The position numbers were made by a program, and so were the translations under genes. 11,580 nucleotides of DNA, taken from NCBI GenBank assembly GCA_021784375.1, contig JAJXSV010000054.1, forward strand, positions 1-11,580. The letters run 5' to 3'. The notes beneath the pieces are model-generated. The model had not been told where the DNA came from and made no database searches. It saw only the letters and a list, made by a program, of their open reading frames with translations. This DNA comes from Actinomycetes bacterium. GTDB lineage: Bacteria > Actinomycetota > Actinomycetes > S36-B12 > UBA5976. Position 1 is the first letter of the stretch, and each line of letters opens with the position of its first letter. Shown piece after piece: positions 1 to 6,795 of the stretch.

Positions 1-1031
1 CCCCGGCCATCAACGACTTCACCGTCATGGTGGACAAGACCTCGCACATGTTCATCACCGGCCCCGACGTCATCAAGACGGTGACCGGCGAGGACGTCGG
101 CTTCGAGCAGCTCGGGGGCGCACGCACACACAACACGGTCTCCGGTGCGGCGCACTACATGGGGCATGACGAGCAGGAGGCCATCGACTACGTCAAGGCG
201 CTGCTCTAGTCCCTTCCCGACAACAACATGGATGAGCCGCCCGCCTTCCCCTGGGAGGCCGACGTCACGATCAGCGACGAGGACCTGGAACTCGACACGC
301 TCATCCCCGATTCATCGAATCAGCCCTACGACATGCATGCCGTGATCGAGCACGTCGTCGACGACGAGTACTTCCTCGAGGTGCAGCCGCTGTTCGCCCC
401 CAACATCATCACCGGCTTCGGCCGCGTCGAGGGGCGTTCCGTCGGCATCATCGCCAACCAGCCCATGCAGCTGGCGGGCACGCTCGACATCGACTCCAGC
501 GAGAAGGCGGCGCGCTTCATCCGCACCTGCGATGCCTTCAACATCCCCGTGGTGTCATTCGTGGACGTGCCCGGCTTCCTGCCCGGCACCGAGCAGGAAT
601 GGGGGGGCATCATCCGTCGCGGCGCCAAGCTCATCTACGCCTACGCGGAGGCCACCGTCCCCCTCGTCACCGTGATCACCCGCAAGGCCTACGGCGGCGC
701 CTACATCGTCATGGGTTCCAAGCACCTGGGCGCGGATGTGAACCTGGCCTGGCCCAGCGCCCAGATCGCCGTCATGGGGGCACAGGGTGCGGTCAACATC
801 CTGTACCGCAAGGAACTCGCGGCGAGCAGCGACGTCGACGCCGAGCGCGCGCGGCTCATCGATGACTACGAGCAGCGACTCGGCAACCCCTACCCCGCGG
901 CCGAGTCGGGTCACGTGGATCGCGTGATCTTCCCCCACGAGACGCGCAAGAACGTGGTGCTGGCCTTGCGTGCACTGCGCAACAAGCGGGCGACGCTGCC
1001 CCCGAAGAAGCACGGGAACATCCCGCTGTGA
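1..1031 (+). pseudogene. pccB: Acyl-CoA (propionyl-CoA) carboxylase beta / carboxyltransferase subunit, 5'-partial, interrupted by an in-frame amber codon
   Basis: The product is the carboxyltransferase subunit of an actinobacterial acyl-CoA carboxylase, which moves CO2 from carboxybiotin to propionyl-CoA or acetyl-CoA in the cytosol. The frame is open from base 3. The N-terminal half survives only as its last part ([23 protein letters not shown]). The C-terminal half is complete, with [19 protein letters not shown], the GIIRRGAKL and RKAYGGAY segments that line the active site in this family, NLAWP, and the typical ending [11 protein letters not shown]. At 207-209 a TAG replaces a codon in the hinge that normally reads like ALLSYLP; the frame resumes at once ([11 protein letters not shown]), so one base substitution (TCG to TAG) explains it. 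The first Met after the stop (228) has no Shine-Dalgarno sequence. It may be a real nonsense mutation, a sequence error or, less likely, readthrough. It overlaps the epsilon gene by four bases (GTGA). Family identity is near certain; functional status is open. Confidence 0.85.
207..209 (+). other. In-frame TAG (amber) inside the carboxylase beta subunit gene
   Basis: Upstream and downstream segments lie in the same frame and both match the beta subunit family, so there is no frameshift or deletion. TAG is used as a genuine stop by the carboxylase alpha gene, the SPFH gene, the ribbon-helix-helix gene and the PLP decarboxylase in this window, which argues against general UAG recoding. Confidence 0.9.
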
Positions 1032-1240
1032 CGGGCTTCGTGGTCCGGCATGGGAATCCCACGCCCGAGGAACTCGGGGTCGTCGTGGCGGTGTTGAGCG
1101 CGGCCGTCGCGTCGCAGGTGGATCGCACAGCGTCCACGCACACCCCGCTGCGCTTCTGGTCCTCCTCGACGCAGTTGGCACGCCCGGCGTTGGTCCGCCC
1201 AGGACGCGGCTCCTGGTCGATCGCCAGCAGGCTGCGCTGA
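1028..1240 (+). CDS. accE: Acyl-CoA carboxylase epsilon subunit
   Basis: This 70-residue protein is the small epsilon subunit found with actinobacterial acyl-CoA carboxylases, where it binds the alpha and beta subunits and stimulates activity. The diagnostic N-terminal segment [19 protein letters not shown] (residues 5-23) matches the family's [16 protein letters not shown] pattern. The C-terminus ([14 protein letters not shown]) matches the usual proline, glycine and tryptophan-containing tail. The middle is low in complexity and poorly conserved, as is usual. The GTG start overlaps the beta-subunit TGA (GTGA), and its own TGA shares one base with the next ATG, so translation probably depends on ribosomes coming from the beta gene. 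The amber codon in the beta gene could therefore also reduce expression here. Identity rests on the short N-terminal motif plus position. Confidence 0.88.
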   Translation: MTGFVVRHGNPTPEELGVVVAVLSAAVASQVDRTASTHTPLRFWSSSTQLARPALVRPGRGSWSIASRLR

Positions 1241-1893
1241 TGCAGTTCGTGCTGGCATCCGCCTCGCCGGCGCGGTCGCGGCTCCTCACAGACGCAGGCG
1301 TGGCGCACCACGTCCGCGTGAGCAACGTCGACGAGGCCGCCCTGGTGCTGGCGGCGGGCTGGGTCGACGCGCACGCTGTGGCCGGTGGCCTGGCCACAGC
1401 CAAGGCCCGTGACGTGGCCGCCGGGCTGGGCAGCGGCTGCCTGGTGCTGGGTTGCGACTCGGTGTTCGACATCGGGGGCGAGATCCACGGCAAGCCGGCG
1501 GACGCCCGGCAGGCCCGAGAGCGCTGGGAGCGCATGCGCGGACGCGACGGCATCCTGTTCACGGGGCACCACGCCGTCGACACGACAAGCGGCCGCGAGG
1601 TCTCCCGGGTGGTGGCCTCCACCGTCTACTTCGCGGATCCCACGGACGACGAGATCGAGGCCTACATCGCCACCGGGGAGCCGCTCAAGGTCGCCGGTGG
1701 GGTCACGATCGACGGGCTGGGCGCCCCCTTCATCGAACGCATCGATGGCGACCACTCCAACGTGATGGGGCTCTCCATCCCCTCGCTGCGACTCATGCTC
1801 ATGGAGATCGGCATCCCGTGGCCGACGCTCTGGTCGCTTACTGACGGGTCGCTGGTCGCGTCCATAGACTCACGCCAACCGGGGAGGTCCTGA
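1240..1893 (+). CDS. maf: Maf-family nucleoside triphosphate pyrophosphatase
   Basis: The protein has 217 residues and is a complete Maf/HAM1-like nucleotide pyrophosphatase, which hydrolyses non-canonical or excess NTPs to NMP and pyrophosphate in the cytosol. Visible motifs are [12 protein letters not shown] (residues 5-16, phosphate-binding loop), VSNVDE (27-32), GCDSVF (71-76, with the family's acidic residue D73), GKP (84-86), FTGHH (107-111) and the long C-terminal block from [11 protein letters not shown] (138-148) through [18 protein letters not shown] to [11 protein letters not shown] (174-184). I cannot tell from sequence whether dTTP/UTP or m7GTP-like substrates are preferred. The ATG start is chosen because it overlaps the epsilon stop (TGATG) and directly precedes the LASASP motif; the frame is open further upstream but nothing there resembles Maf. 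It ends by a one-base overlap with the carboxylase alpha gene. A maf gene here is also seen in M. tuberculosis (Rv3282). Confidence 0.93.
   Translation: MQFVLASASPARSRLLTDAGVAHHVRVSNVDEAALVLAAGWVDAHAVAGGLATAKARDVAAGLGSGCLVLGCDSVFDIGGEIHGKPADARQARERWERMRGRDGILFTGHHAVDTTSGREVSRVVASTVYFADPTDDEIEAYIATGEPLKVAGGVTIDGLGAPFIERIDGDHSNVMGLSIPSLRLMLMEIGIPWPTLWSLTDGSLVASIDSRQPGRS
1881..1887 (+). promoter_or_regulatory. Strong ribosome binding site of the carboxylase alpha gene
   Basis: GGGGAGG lies five bases before the ATG at 1893. It is the strongest Shine-Dalgarno sequence in this operon and fixes the alpha-subunit start. It lies inside the end of maf, so alpha translation need not rely only on coupling. 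Confidence 0.8.
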
Positions 1894-3653
1894 TGACGCA
1901 AGCGTTGCGCAAGGTGCTCATCGCCAATCGCGGGGAGATCGCGGTGCGAGTGGCGCGTGCCTGTCGAGATGCCGGGCTGGCGAGTGTCGCCGTCTACGCG
2001 GATCCCGATCGCGACGCCCTGCATGTGAAGGTCGCGGACGAGGCCTTCGCCCTGGGCGGGGCCACTGCTGCGGAGTCGTACCTGGTCATCGGGAAGCTCA
2101 TCGACGCGGCCCGCCGCAGTGGAGCCGACGCCGTGCACCCGGGCTACGGGTTCCTCTCCGAGAACGCGGACTTCGCCCAGGCCGTCATCGATGCCGGGCT
2201 CACCTGGATCGGACCCCCGCCACACGCCATCCGCGGTCTCGGCGACAAGGTCTCAGCTCGGCACATCGCGGCCCGCGCCGGTGCACCCCAGGTCCCCGGC
2301 ACCAAGGATCCGGTGGCCAACGCCGACGAGGTCGTGGCCTTCGCGCGCGAGTTCGGCCTGCCCATCGCCATCAAGGCGGCCTTCGGGGGCGGCGGGCGCG
2401 GCCTCAAGGTGGCACGCTCGCTGGAGGAGATCCCCGAGCTCTTCGACTCCGCGGTCCGCGAGGCCATCGCCGCCTTCGGACGCGGTGAGTGCTTCGTCGA
2501 GCGCTACCTCGACCGCCCGCGGCACGTCGAGACCCAATGCCTCGCCGACGAGCATGGCAACGTCGTCGTCGTGTCCACGCGCGACTGCTCGTTGCAGCGC
2601 CGACACCAGAAGTTGGTGGAGGAGGCGCCTGCGCCTTACCTGACACCGGCCCAGGTGGATGAGCTCTACGCGTCCTCGAAGGCCATCCTGCGGGAGGCGG
2701 GCTACGTGGGTGCGGGCACCTGCGAGTTCCTCGTCGGCACCGACGGCACCATCTCCTTCCTCGAGGTGAACACCCGCCTGCAGGTCGAGCACCCGGTGTC
2801 CGAGGAGGTCACCGGCATCGACCTGGTGCGCGAGCAGTTCCGCATCGCCTCCGGTGAGGCCCTCGGCTACGACGACCCCCCGGTGCGCGGGCACTCGCTG
2901 GAGTTCCGCATCAACGGCGAGGATCCCGGGCGCTCCTTCCTGCCGGCACCGGGCGCCCTCACCACCTGGGTGCCGCCCATGGGACCGGGTGTGCGAGTGG
3001 ACACCGGCTTCGTGCAGGGTGACGTCATCGGCGGCAACTTCGACTCCCTGCTCGCCAAGCTCATCATCACCGGGCGTGATCGCCGGCAGGCCCTCGAGCG
3101 GGCCCGCCGCGCCCTCGCCGAGTTCCAGGTCGACGGCATCGCCACCGCGCTCACCTTCCATCGCGCCGTCGTGGAGGAGGCGGACTTCGTGGCCGCCGAC
3201 GGCGACTTCAAGGTGCACACGCGCTGGATCGAGACGGAGTTCAACAACACCATCCCCGCCTACTCGGGCACTTCAGCCGCGGACCTGGCCGCCGCACCCG
3301 TTCGCGACACCGTGGTGGTCGAGGTGGGCGGCAAGCGGGTCGAGGTGACACTGCCCGTCGGGTTCGCCAGCGCTCCGGCGGCACCCAACCGTTCCGCCGC
3401 ACCGGTGAAGAAGACCCGGAAGGCGACGACCACGGTCAGCGGCGATGCCGTCACTGCACCCATGCAGGGAACGGTGGTCAAAGTCGCCGTGGCCGAGGGC
3501 CAGTCGGTGGAGGCCGGCGAACTCATCGTGGTCGTCGAGGCCATGAAGATGGAGCAGCCACTCACCGCACACAAGGCCGGGGTCGTCACCGCGCTGCGCG
3601 CAGAGGTGGGAGCCACGCTCACCACCGGCGACATCATCTGCGAACTCAAGTAG
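1893..3653 (+). CDS. accA: Acyl-CoA carboxylase alpha subunit (biotin carboxylase plus biotin carboxyl carrier protein)
   Basis: This 586-residue protein carries ATP-dependent carboxylation of biotin and the swinging carrier domain on one chain. The N-terminal biotin carboxylase domain begins [16 protein letters not shown] (about residues 8-23), followed by [10 protein letters not shown], the ATP-grasp glycine loop GGGGRG (165-170) and the catalytic strand [14 protein letters not shown] (291-304), whose Arg295 and Glu299 match the residues needed for biotin carboxylation. The biotin carboxylase C-terminal domain follows to about residue 450. After a Pro/Ala/Lys-rich linker (about 480-510) comes the biotinyl domain with EAMKM; the biotinylated lysine is Lys552, 34 residues before the C-terminus, the normal distance. 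Length and motifs are those of intact AccA2/AccA3/PccA proteins. In actinobacteria such alpha subunits are often shared by several beta subunits, so this gene may matter even if the adjacent beta gene is broken. Confidence 0.97.
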   Translation: MTQALRKVLIANRGEIAVRVARACRDAGLASVAVYADPDRDALHVKVADEAFALGGATAAESYLVIGKLIDAARRSGADAVHPGYGFLSENADFAQAVIDAGLTWIGPPPHAIRGLGDKVSARHIAARAGAPQVPGTKDPVANADEVVAFAREFGLPIAIKAAFGGGGRGLKVARSLEEIPELFDSAVREAIAAFGRGECFVERYLDRPRHVETQCLADEHGNVVVVSTRDCSLQRRHQKLVEEAPAPYLTPAQVDELYASSKAILREAGYVGAGTCEFLVGTDGTISFLEVNTRLQVEHPVSEEVTGIDLVREQFRIASGEALGYDDPPVRGHSLEFRINGEDPGRSFLPAPGALTTWVPPMGPGVRVDTGFVQGDVIGGNFDSLLAKLIITGRDRRQALERARRALAEFQVDGIATALTFHRAVVEEADFVAADGDFKVHTRWIETEFNNTIPAYSGTSAADLAAAPVRDTVVVEVGGKRVEVTLPVGFASAPAAPNRSAAPVKKTRKATTTVSGDAVTAPMQGTVVKVAVAEGQSVEAGELIVVVEAMKMEQPLTAHKAGVVTALRAEVGATLTTGDIICELK

Positions 3654-3706
3654 ACGCACCTCGCCCGTCCTCGCCGCGCGCGGTGCTCCATCCTGCGTGA
3701 CCTGTC

Positions 3707-3720
3707 GTCGCGTTCGCGAC
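3707..3720. terminator. Weak hairpin between convergent genes, possible terminator
   Basis: The 77-base gap between the alpha-subunit stop and the convergent ribbon-helix-helix stop contains a perfect inverted repeat, GTCGCG-TT-CGCGAC. No T-tract follows on either strand, so it is not a classical intrinsic terminator. It is the only stem I see where both transcripts must end. Confidence 0.3.
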
Positions 3721-3730
3721 TCGCGTACAC

Positions 3731-3901
3731 CTAGGCGCGGTCGCGGCCCTGCGGTCGCTCGTCGCCCTGCCGCCGCCTCACCGCCTCGCGGAGCAGTACC
3801 TCGACCTCTGCGTTGACGCTACGCAGGTCCGAGGCCGCGAGTCGTTCGATCTCGGCCCACAGTTGCGGATCGATGCGCAGCGGGAACTGCTTGCGGCTCA
3901 A
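3731..3901 (-). CDS. Arc-type ribbon-helix-helix DNA-binding protein
   Basis: This 56-residue protein starts at TTG (3901-3899) and begins SRKQFPLRIDPQLWAEIERL. It has the full Arc-repressor layout: a beta strand with alternating side chains (about residues 4-10, KQFPLRI) that would enter the major groove as a dimer, helix A (about 12-24) and helix B opening with LRSVNAEVEVLLREA (26-40). That matches the RSVNSEI helix-B start of phage P22 Arc. The tail is rich in Arg, Gln and Asp and is probably disordered. The start is supported by GAGGAG four bases upstream; no other start codon fits between it and the upstream in-frame stop. It lies 15 bases downstream of the SPFH gene, in the same frame, so the two are surely co-transcribed. 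It could instead be a solitary antitoxin-like protein, but no toxin gene is adjacent. The inferred role is an autoregulator of the SPFH unit, acting at the tandem palindromes upstream. Confidence 0.82.
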   Translation of the reverse strand: MSRKQFPLRIDPQLWAEIERLAASDLRSVNAEVEVLLREAVRRRQGDERPQGRDRA

Positions 3902-3905
3902 GTTG

Positions 3906-3911
3906 CTCCTC
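3906..3911 (-). promoter_or_regulatory. Ribosome binding site of the ribbon-helix-helix gene
   Basis: GAGGAG on the minus strand lies four bases before the TTG start. It sits between the SPFH stop and the small gene and is what supports a TTG start for a reading frame this short. Confidence 0.7.
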
Positions 3912-3916
3912 GTCGA

Positions 3917-4822
3917 CTACGCGTACAGCGTCCCGGTGTTGACGATGGGCGTCACTTCGCCCTCGCCACACAGCACCACCATGAGGTTGCTCACCATGGC
4001 GGCCTTGCGCTCGTCATCGAGGTCGACGACCTGCGCCGCCGCCAGTTCATGCAGGGCCATCTCCACCATGCTCACCGCGCCCACCACGATCTTGCGGCGG
4101 GCCGCGATGACCGCCTCTGCCTGTTGACGCCGCAGCATGGCCTGGGCGATCTCGGGCGCATAGGCGAGGTGCGTGAGCCGGGCGTCATCGACGACGACCC
4201 CCGCGACGGCCAGCCTCGCCCCCAGGTCCTTGCGCAGGGCCGTGGAGACCTCGTCTGGATTGCTGCGCAGGGTGACCTCGCCGCTGTTCTCGTCGTCACC
4301 ATGGTCATAGGCATAGGCCGTGGCGACGTGGCGCAGCGCCGTCTCGGCCTGGGTCGACACATAGGTCTCGAAGTCCTCGACGTCGAAGGTCGCCTGGGCC
4401 GTGTCCTCGACATGCCACACGATCATGGCCGCGATCTCGATGGGGTTGCCGCGGCGGTCGTTCACCTTGAGCCGGTCACCGAGCAGCGTGCGTGCACGGA
4501 GGGACACCTTGTAGCGGTTCTTGGCCGAGCTGAGGAAGGGATTGGCCCACTTGAACCCACCGGCCCGCACGGTGCCCGCATAACTGCCGAACAGTACGAG
4601 CACGCGGGCCTCATTGGGCTGGAGGGTGAAGTAGCCGGGAGCGGTCAGGATGCCGAGCAGGGCAAGCAGGACCCCCGCCCCCACGAGCCAGGGGTTGGCG
4701 CCGTTCCCCCCGCCGGTCACTCCCGCGCGGACGATGAGGGCGACAGCGCCGATGGCGAGCACGATGGTGACGGGCAGCACTGCTGCGCCGCGGGGAACCG
4801 AAGCCTGACGCTCGGTGGTCAT
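3917..4822 (-). CDS. SPFH/band-7 domain membrane protein
   Basis: The 301-residue protein has two predicted membrane helices near the N-terminus (about residues 13-35 and 43-60), then an SPFH/PHB (stomatin-like) domain. This starts at PNEARVLVLFGSYAGTV (about 69-85) and includes NPFL, GNPIEIAAMIVWHVED and a Gln/Ala-rich helical stretch, HLAYAPEIAQAMLRRQQAEA. The conserved C-terminus reads DERKAAMVSNLMVVLCG and ends NTGTLYA. SPFH proteins form large membrane-bound oligomers linked to membrane microdomains or protease control; no exact substrate is known for this actinobacterial subgroup. The ATG is supported by GGGAGG five bases upstream. It is the first gene of a two-gene unit with the ribbon-helix-helix protein, and the 88-base gap before it carries tandem TGATATCA palindromes, so expression is probably repressed by the small partner. 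Nothing suggests truncation. Confidence 0.92.
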   Translation of the reverse strand: MTTERQASVPRGAAVLPVTIVLAIGAVALIVRAGVTGGGNGANPWLVGAGVLLALLGILTAPGYFTLQPNEARVLVLFGSYAGTVRAGGFKWANPFLSSAKNRYKVSLRARTLLGDRLKVNDRRGNPIEIAAMIVWHVEDTAQATFDVEDFETYVSTQAETALRHVATAYAYDHGDDENSGEVTLRSNPDEVSTALRKDLGARLAVAGVVVDDARLTHLAYAPEIAQAMLRRQQAEAVIAARRKIVVGAVSMVEMALHELAAAQVVDLDDERKAAMVSNLMVVLCGEGEVTPIVNTGTLYA

Positions 4823-4841
4823 GGGAGCCTCCCGGTCAATC

Positions 4842-4860
4842 TGATATCACATTGATATCA
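4842..4860. promoter_or_regulatory. Tandem TGATATCA palindromes, probable operator of the SPFH / ribbon-helix-helix unit
   Basis: Two identical perfect 8-base palindromes, TGATATCA (4842-4849 and 4853-4860), are separated by CAT, so their centres are 11 bp apart, about one helical turn. The site is strikingly AT-rich for this GC-rich window. It ends 20 bases before the SPFH start, just upstream of its ribosome binding site, and overlaps a possible -10 box. Arc-family repressors bind as dimers to half-sites about one turn apart, and an Arc-like protein is encoded by the second gene of this unit. Binding by that protein is inference. Confidence 0.72.
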
Positions 4861-4880
4861 CTCTCGGTCGACGGCCACAA
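4852..4880 (-). promoter_or_regulatory. Possible promoter of the SPFH unit
   Basis: On the minus strand TTGTGG (4880-4875) is followed after 17 bases by TATCAA (4857-4852), a weak match to a -35/-10 pair. The -10 overlaps the upstream TGATATCA box, which would let a bound protein block transcription. Confidence 0.3.
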
Positions 4881-4910
4881 CCGTCCGCGAGGGGATCGGG
4901 CGCCGCGGCG

Positions 4911-6293
4911 TCACTCCAGCGGGTGCAGTTGGCGCGCCGCTTCGGCAATGGAACCGGTGAGCGACGGGTACACGGTGAAGGTGGCGGCCAGGTCATCGAC
5001 GGTGAGCCGCTTGGTCACCGCGAGCGCCAGGGTCGCGATGAGTTCGCTGGCCCGGGGCGCGACCACCACGCCGCCCAGCACCACGCCCGAGCCCGGATCG
5101 CAGAACACCTTCACGAAGCCCTCGCGCACGTTCTGCATCTTCGCTCGCGCGTTCGTGTGCAGCGGCAGCAGGATGCCCTCTGCCACCACGGCTCCGGCGT
5201 CGACCTGGGCCTGGCTCACGCCGACCGTGGCAATCTCCGGGTCGGTGAAGATGTTGGCGGTCACCAAGCGCACGTCGAGCGGCGCCACCGCAGCCCCGAG
5301 GGCGTGGCGCATGGCGATACGGCCCTGCATGGCCGCGACCGACGCGAGCATGAGGACGCCCGTGCAATCGCCGGCAGCATAGACGCCTCGCACATTGGTG
5401 CGTGAGACGCGGTCGACCACGATGTGCCCGCTCGCGGAGGTGTCCACCCCCACCGCGTCCAGGCCCAGCCACTCCGTGTTGGGAAGGGAGCCCACGGCCA
5501 TCAGGCAGTGTGAGCCCTCCACGGTACGGCCGTCAGCGAGGGTGACGACCACGGAATCCCCTTGGCGCACCACGGATTCCGCCCGCGCGCGCGAGACGAC
5601 GGCGATACCGCGCCGCGCGGACACGGCCTCGATGACGTTGGCGGCGTCCGCATCCTGCCCGGGGAGCACGTGGTCCCGTGACGACACGAGTGTCACCTTG
5701 CTCCCGAGCCCGTGGTAAGCGCTCATGAACTCGGCACCGGTGACACCGGAGCCGACGACGATCAGGTGTGAGGGGAGCACCTCGAGGTCGTACAACTGCT
5801 TCCAGGTGAGGATGCGCTCGCCGTCGGGCAGTGCCGTCGGGAGTTCGCGCGGACGGGCGCCGGAGCTGATGAGCACGACATCAGCGGCCAGGGACTCGTC
5901 GAGCCCGCGCACACCGACCAGTCCTGCCGAGTGGAGGAATCCCTCACCACGGATGATGCGGATGCCCTCCGAGCGAAGGCGCTCACCGATGTCCGCGCTC
6001 TGGGCCTCGGCGAGTTCCCGGACGTGCGCGTTCAGGGTGCGGATGTCGACACCCACGCGCGAGTACGAGGTCTTGCGGCCATCGAACTCGAGGCCGAAGC
6101 GGGCGCCCTCGACGGCCCGGGTGAGGATGTTCGCCGCTTCGATGGCGCTCTTGCTCGGTACGACATCGGTGAGCACTGCGGCCCCACCAAGCCCGTCACG
6201 CTCCACGACGGTGACCTCCGCGCCCAGCTGGGCCGCGACCAGTGCCGCCTCGTAGCCGCCCGGTCCCCCACCGATGATCACGACCCGCGTCAT
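4911..6293 (-). CDS. lpdA: LpdA-type NAD(P)H-quinone / flavoprotein disulfide reductase-family oxidoreductase
   Basis: This 460-residue FAD-dependent pyridine nucleotide oxidoreductase resembles M. tuberculosis LpdA (Rv3303c), a quinone reductase, rather than true lipoamide dehydrogenase. The FAD-binding GGGPGG is at residues 8-13, the NAD(P)H-binding fold has IVVGSGVTGAEF, and FAD is closed by IYAAGDCTG-like YAAGDCTG. The C-terminal dimerisation domain reads FTDPEIATVGV and VYPSLTGSIAEAAR. The active-site loop is GGAAVLTDVVPSK: both cysteines of the canonical GGTCLNVGCIPSK loop are missing (Ala39, Val44), and the C-terminal His-Glu dyad (HPTLSE) is replaced by YPSLTG. Dithiol chemistry is therefore excluded, and two-electron reduction of quinones or similar acceptors is the likely reaction. 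The ATG at 6293 is chosen because AGGTGG lies four bases upstream and the FAD motif follows at once; an upstream extension in the open frame is not family-like. It is divergent from the cyclotransferase-like gene. Confidence 0.92.
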   Translation of the reverse strand: MTRVVIIGGGPGGYEAALVAAQLGAEVTVVERDGLGGAAVLTDVVPSKSAIEAANILTRAVEGARFGLEFDGRKTSYSRVGVDIRTLNAHVRELAEAQSADIGERLRSEGIRIIRGEGFLHSAGLVGVRGLDESLAADVVLISSGARPRELPTALPDGERILTWKQLYDLEVLPSHLIVVGSGVTGAEFMSAYHGLGSKVTLVSSRDHVLPGQDADAANVIEAVSARRGIAVVSRARAESVVRQGDSVVVTLADGRTVEGSHCLMAVGSLPNTEWLGLDAVGVDTSASGHIVVDRVSRTNVRGVYAAGDCTGVLMLASVAAMQGRIAMRHALGAAVAPLDVRLVTANIFTDPEIATVGVSQAQVDAGAVVAEGILLPLHTNARAKMQNVREGFVKVFCDPGSGVVLGGVVVAPRASELIATLALAVTKRLTVDDLAATFTVYPSLTGSIAEAARQLHPLE

Positions 6294-6297
6294 CTCG

Positions 6298-6305
6298 CCA
6301 CCTTT
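6298..6305 (-). promoter_or_regulatory. Ribosome binding site of lpdA
   Basis: AAAGGTGG on the minus strand, four bases before the ATG at 6293, decides the lpdA start against longer reading-frame extensions into the divergent gene. Confidence 0.7.
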
Positions 6306-6326
6306 CGCCGTCCTCCGCGGACGACC

Positions 6327-6332
6327 TACCCT
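6327..6332 (+). promoter_or_regulatory. -10 box of a probable leaderless promoter
   Basis: TACCCT (TANNNT type) ends six bases before the GTG at 6339, with no Shine-Dalgarno sequence between, so transcription would begin at or next to the start codon. A possible weak -35 (TTCGCC, 6304-6309) is 17 bases upstream. Confidence 0.5.
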
Positions 6333-6338
6333 GCGTTC

Positions 6339-6782
6339 GTGGCACTGTACGCGGCGTACGGCTCGAACCTGCACCCCTCCTGGATGTCCGAGCGCGCACC
6401 GCACTCGCCACAGGTCGGCCCGGGCTGGCTGCAGGGCTGGCGGCTCACCTTCGGCGGCGAGGACCTGAGCATCCACGGCGCGCTGGCCACCATCGTCGAG
6501 CACCCGGGCTCGCAGGTGTTCGTCATGGTCTACGCCCTCACCGACCTCGACGAGCGCATGCTCAACCAGTACGAGGCCGCGGACCTCGGCATCTATCGCA
6601 AGATCCACGTGCGTGTGGCGATGCTCGACCGGGACATCACCGCTTGGCTGTACGTGCTCGACGGCTTCGAGGGCGGCGCACCCACGCGCATGTACCTGCA
6701 GGACCTGGTAGAGGCGGCCGTCGCCGCCGGCGCACCCCGTGACTACGTCGAGAACCTCCGCGCGATCCCCACGAGCGACTGA
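6339..6782 (+). CDS. Gamma-glutamylcyclotransferase-like (AIG2/GGCT fold) protein
   Basis: The 147-residue protein begins with the family signature [12 protein letters not shown] (residues 2-13), whose YGSN loop holds the gamma-glutamyl group in gamma-glutamylcyclotransferases. Glu79, in [18 protein letters not shown], aligns by position with the catalytic general-base glutamate of the family. [11 protein letters not shown] and [13 protein letters not shown] follow. The reaction would be release of 5-oxoproline from a gamma-glutamyl compound, but the natural substrate is unknown; mycobacteria use mycothiol rather than glutathione. The GTG start is chosen because it directly precedes the motif and lies six bases after a -10 box; the frame is open further upstream only as the antisense of lpdA. 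M. tuberculosis has a small gene, Rv3304, in the same divergent position beside lpdA. Function beyond the fold is inference. Confidence 0.85.
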   Translation: MALYAAYGSNLHPSWMSERAPHSPQVGPGWLQGWRLTFGGEDLSIHGALATIVEHPGSQVFVMVYALTDLDERMLNQYEAADLGIYRKIHVRVAMLDRDITAWLYVLDGFEGGAPTRMYLQDLVEAAVAAGAPRDYVENLRAIPTSD

Positions 6783-6795
6783 GCGTCGGTCGGAC

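Noticed and set aside
207..228. Programmed frameshift or a natural two-gene split of the carboxylase beta subunit
   Set aside because: Both halves are in one frame, so no frameshift is needed. No Shine-Dalgarno sequence precedes the first Met after the stop, so a designed second cistron is unlikely.
555..1755. Long minus-strand reading frames of 299 and 355 codons opposite the carboxylase beta, epsilon and maf genes
   Set aside because: They are antisense to well-conserved genes, contain Arg/Ala/Pro-rich low-complexity sequence with no family motif, and are typical shadow frames of GC-rich DNA.
3731..3901. Toxin-antitoxin module with the ribbon-helix-helix protein as antitoxin
   Set aside because: No small toxin-like gene is adjacent; its partner in the unit is an SPFH membrane protein and the other neighbour is the carboxylase alpha gene on the opposite strand.
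4823..4833. GGGAGGCTCCC palindrome around the SPFH ribosome binding site as an RNA switch
   Set aside because: A folded form would have a four-base stem with a three-base loop, too small to treat as a riboregulator without conservation evidence.
3863..4855. A 330-codon plus-strand frame opposite the SPFH gene
   Set aside because: The minus-strand SPFH protein has conserved motifs and a good ribosome binding site. The plus-strand frame is Gly/His/Arg-rich with no recognisable domain and would run through the operator palindromes.
6294..6608. N-terminal extension of lpdA by about 100 codons upstream of 6293
   Set aside because: The extension is antisense to the cyclotransferase-like gene and unlike the family. 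ATG 6293 has AGGTGG at the right distance and leads straight into the FAD-binding motif.
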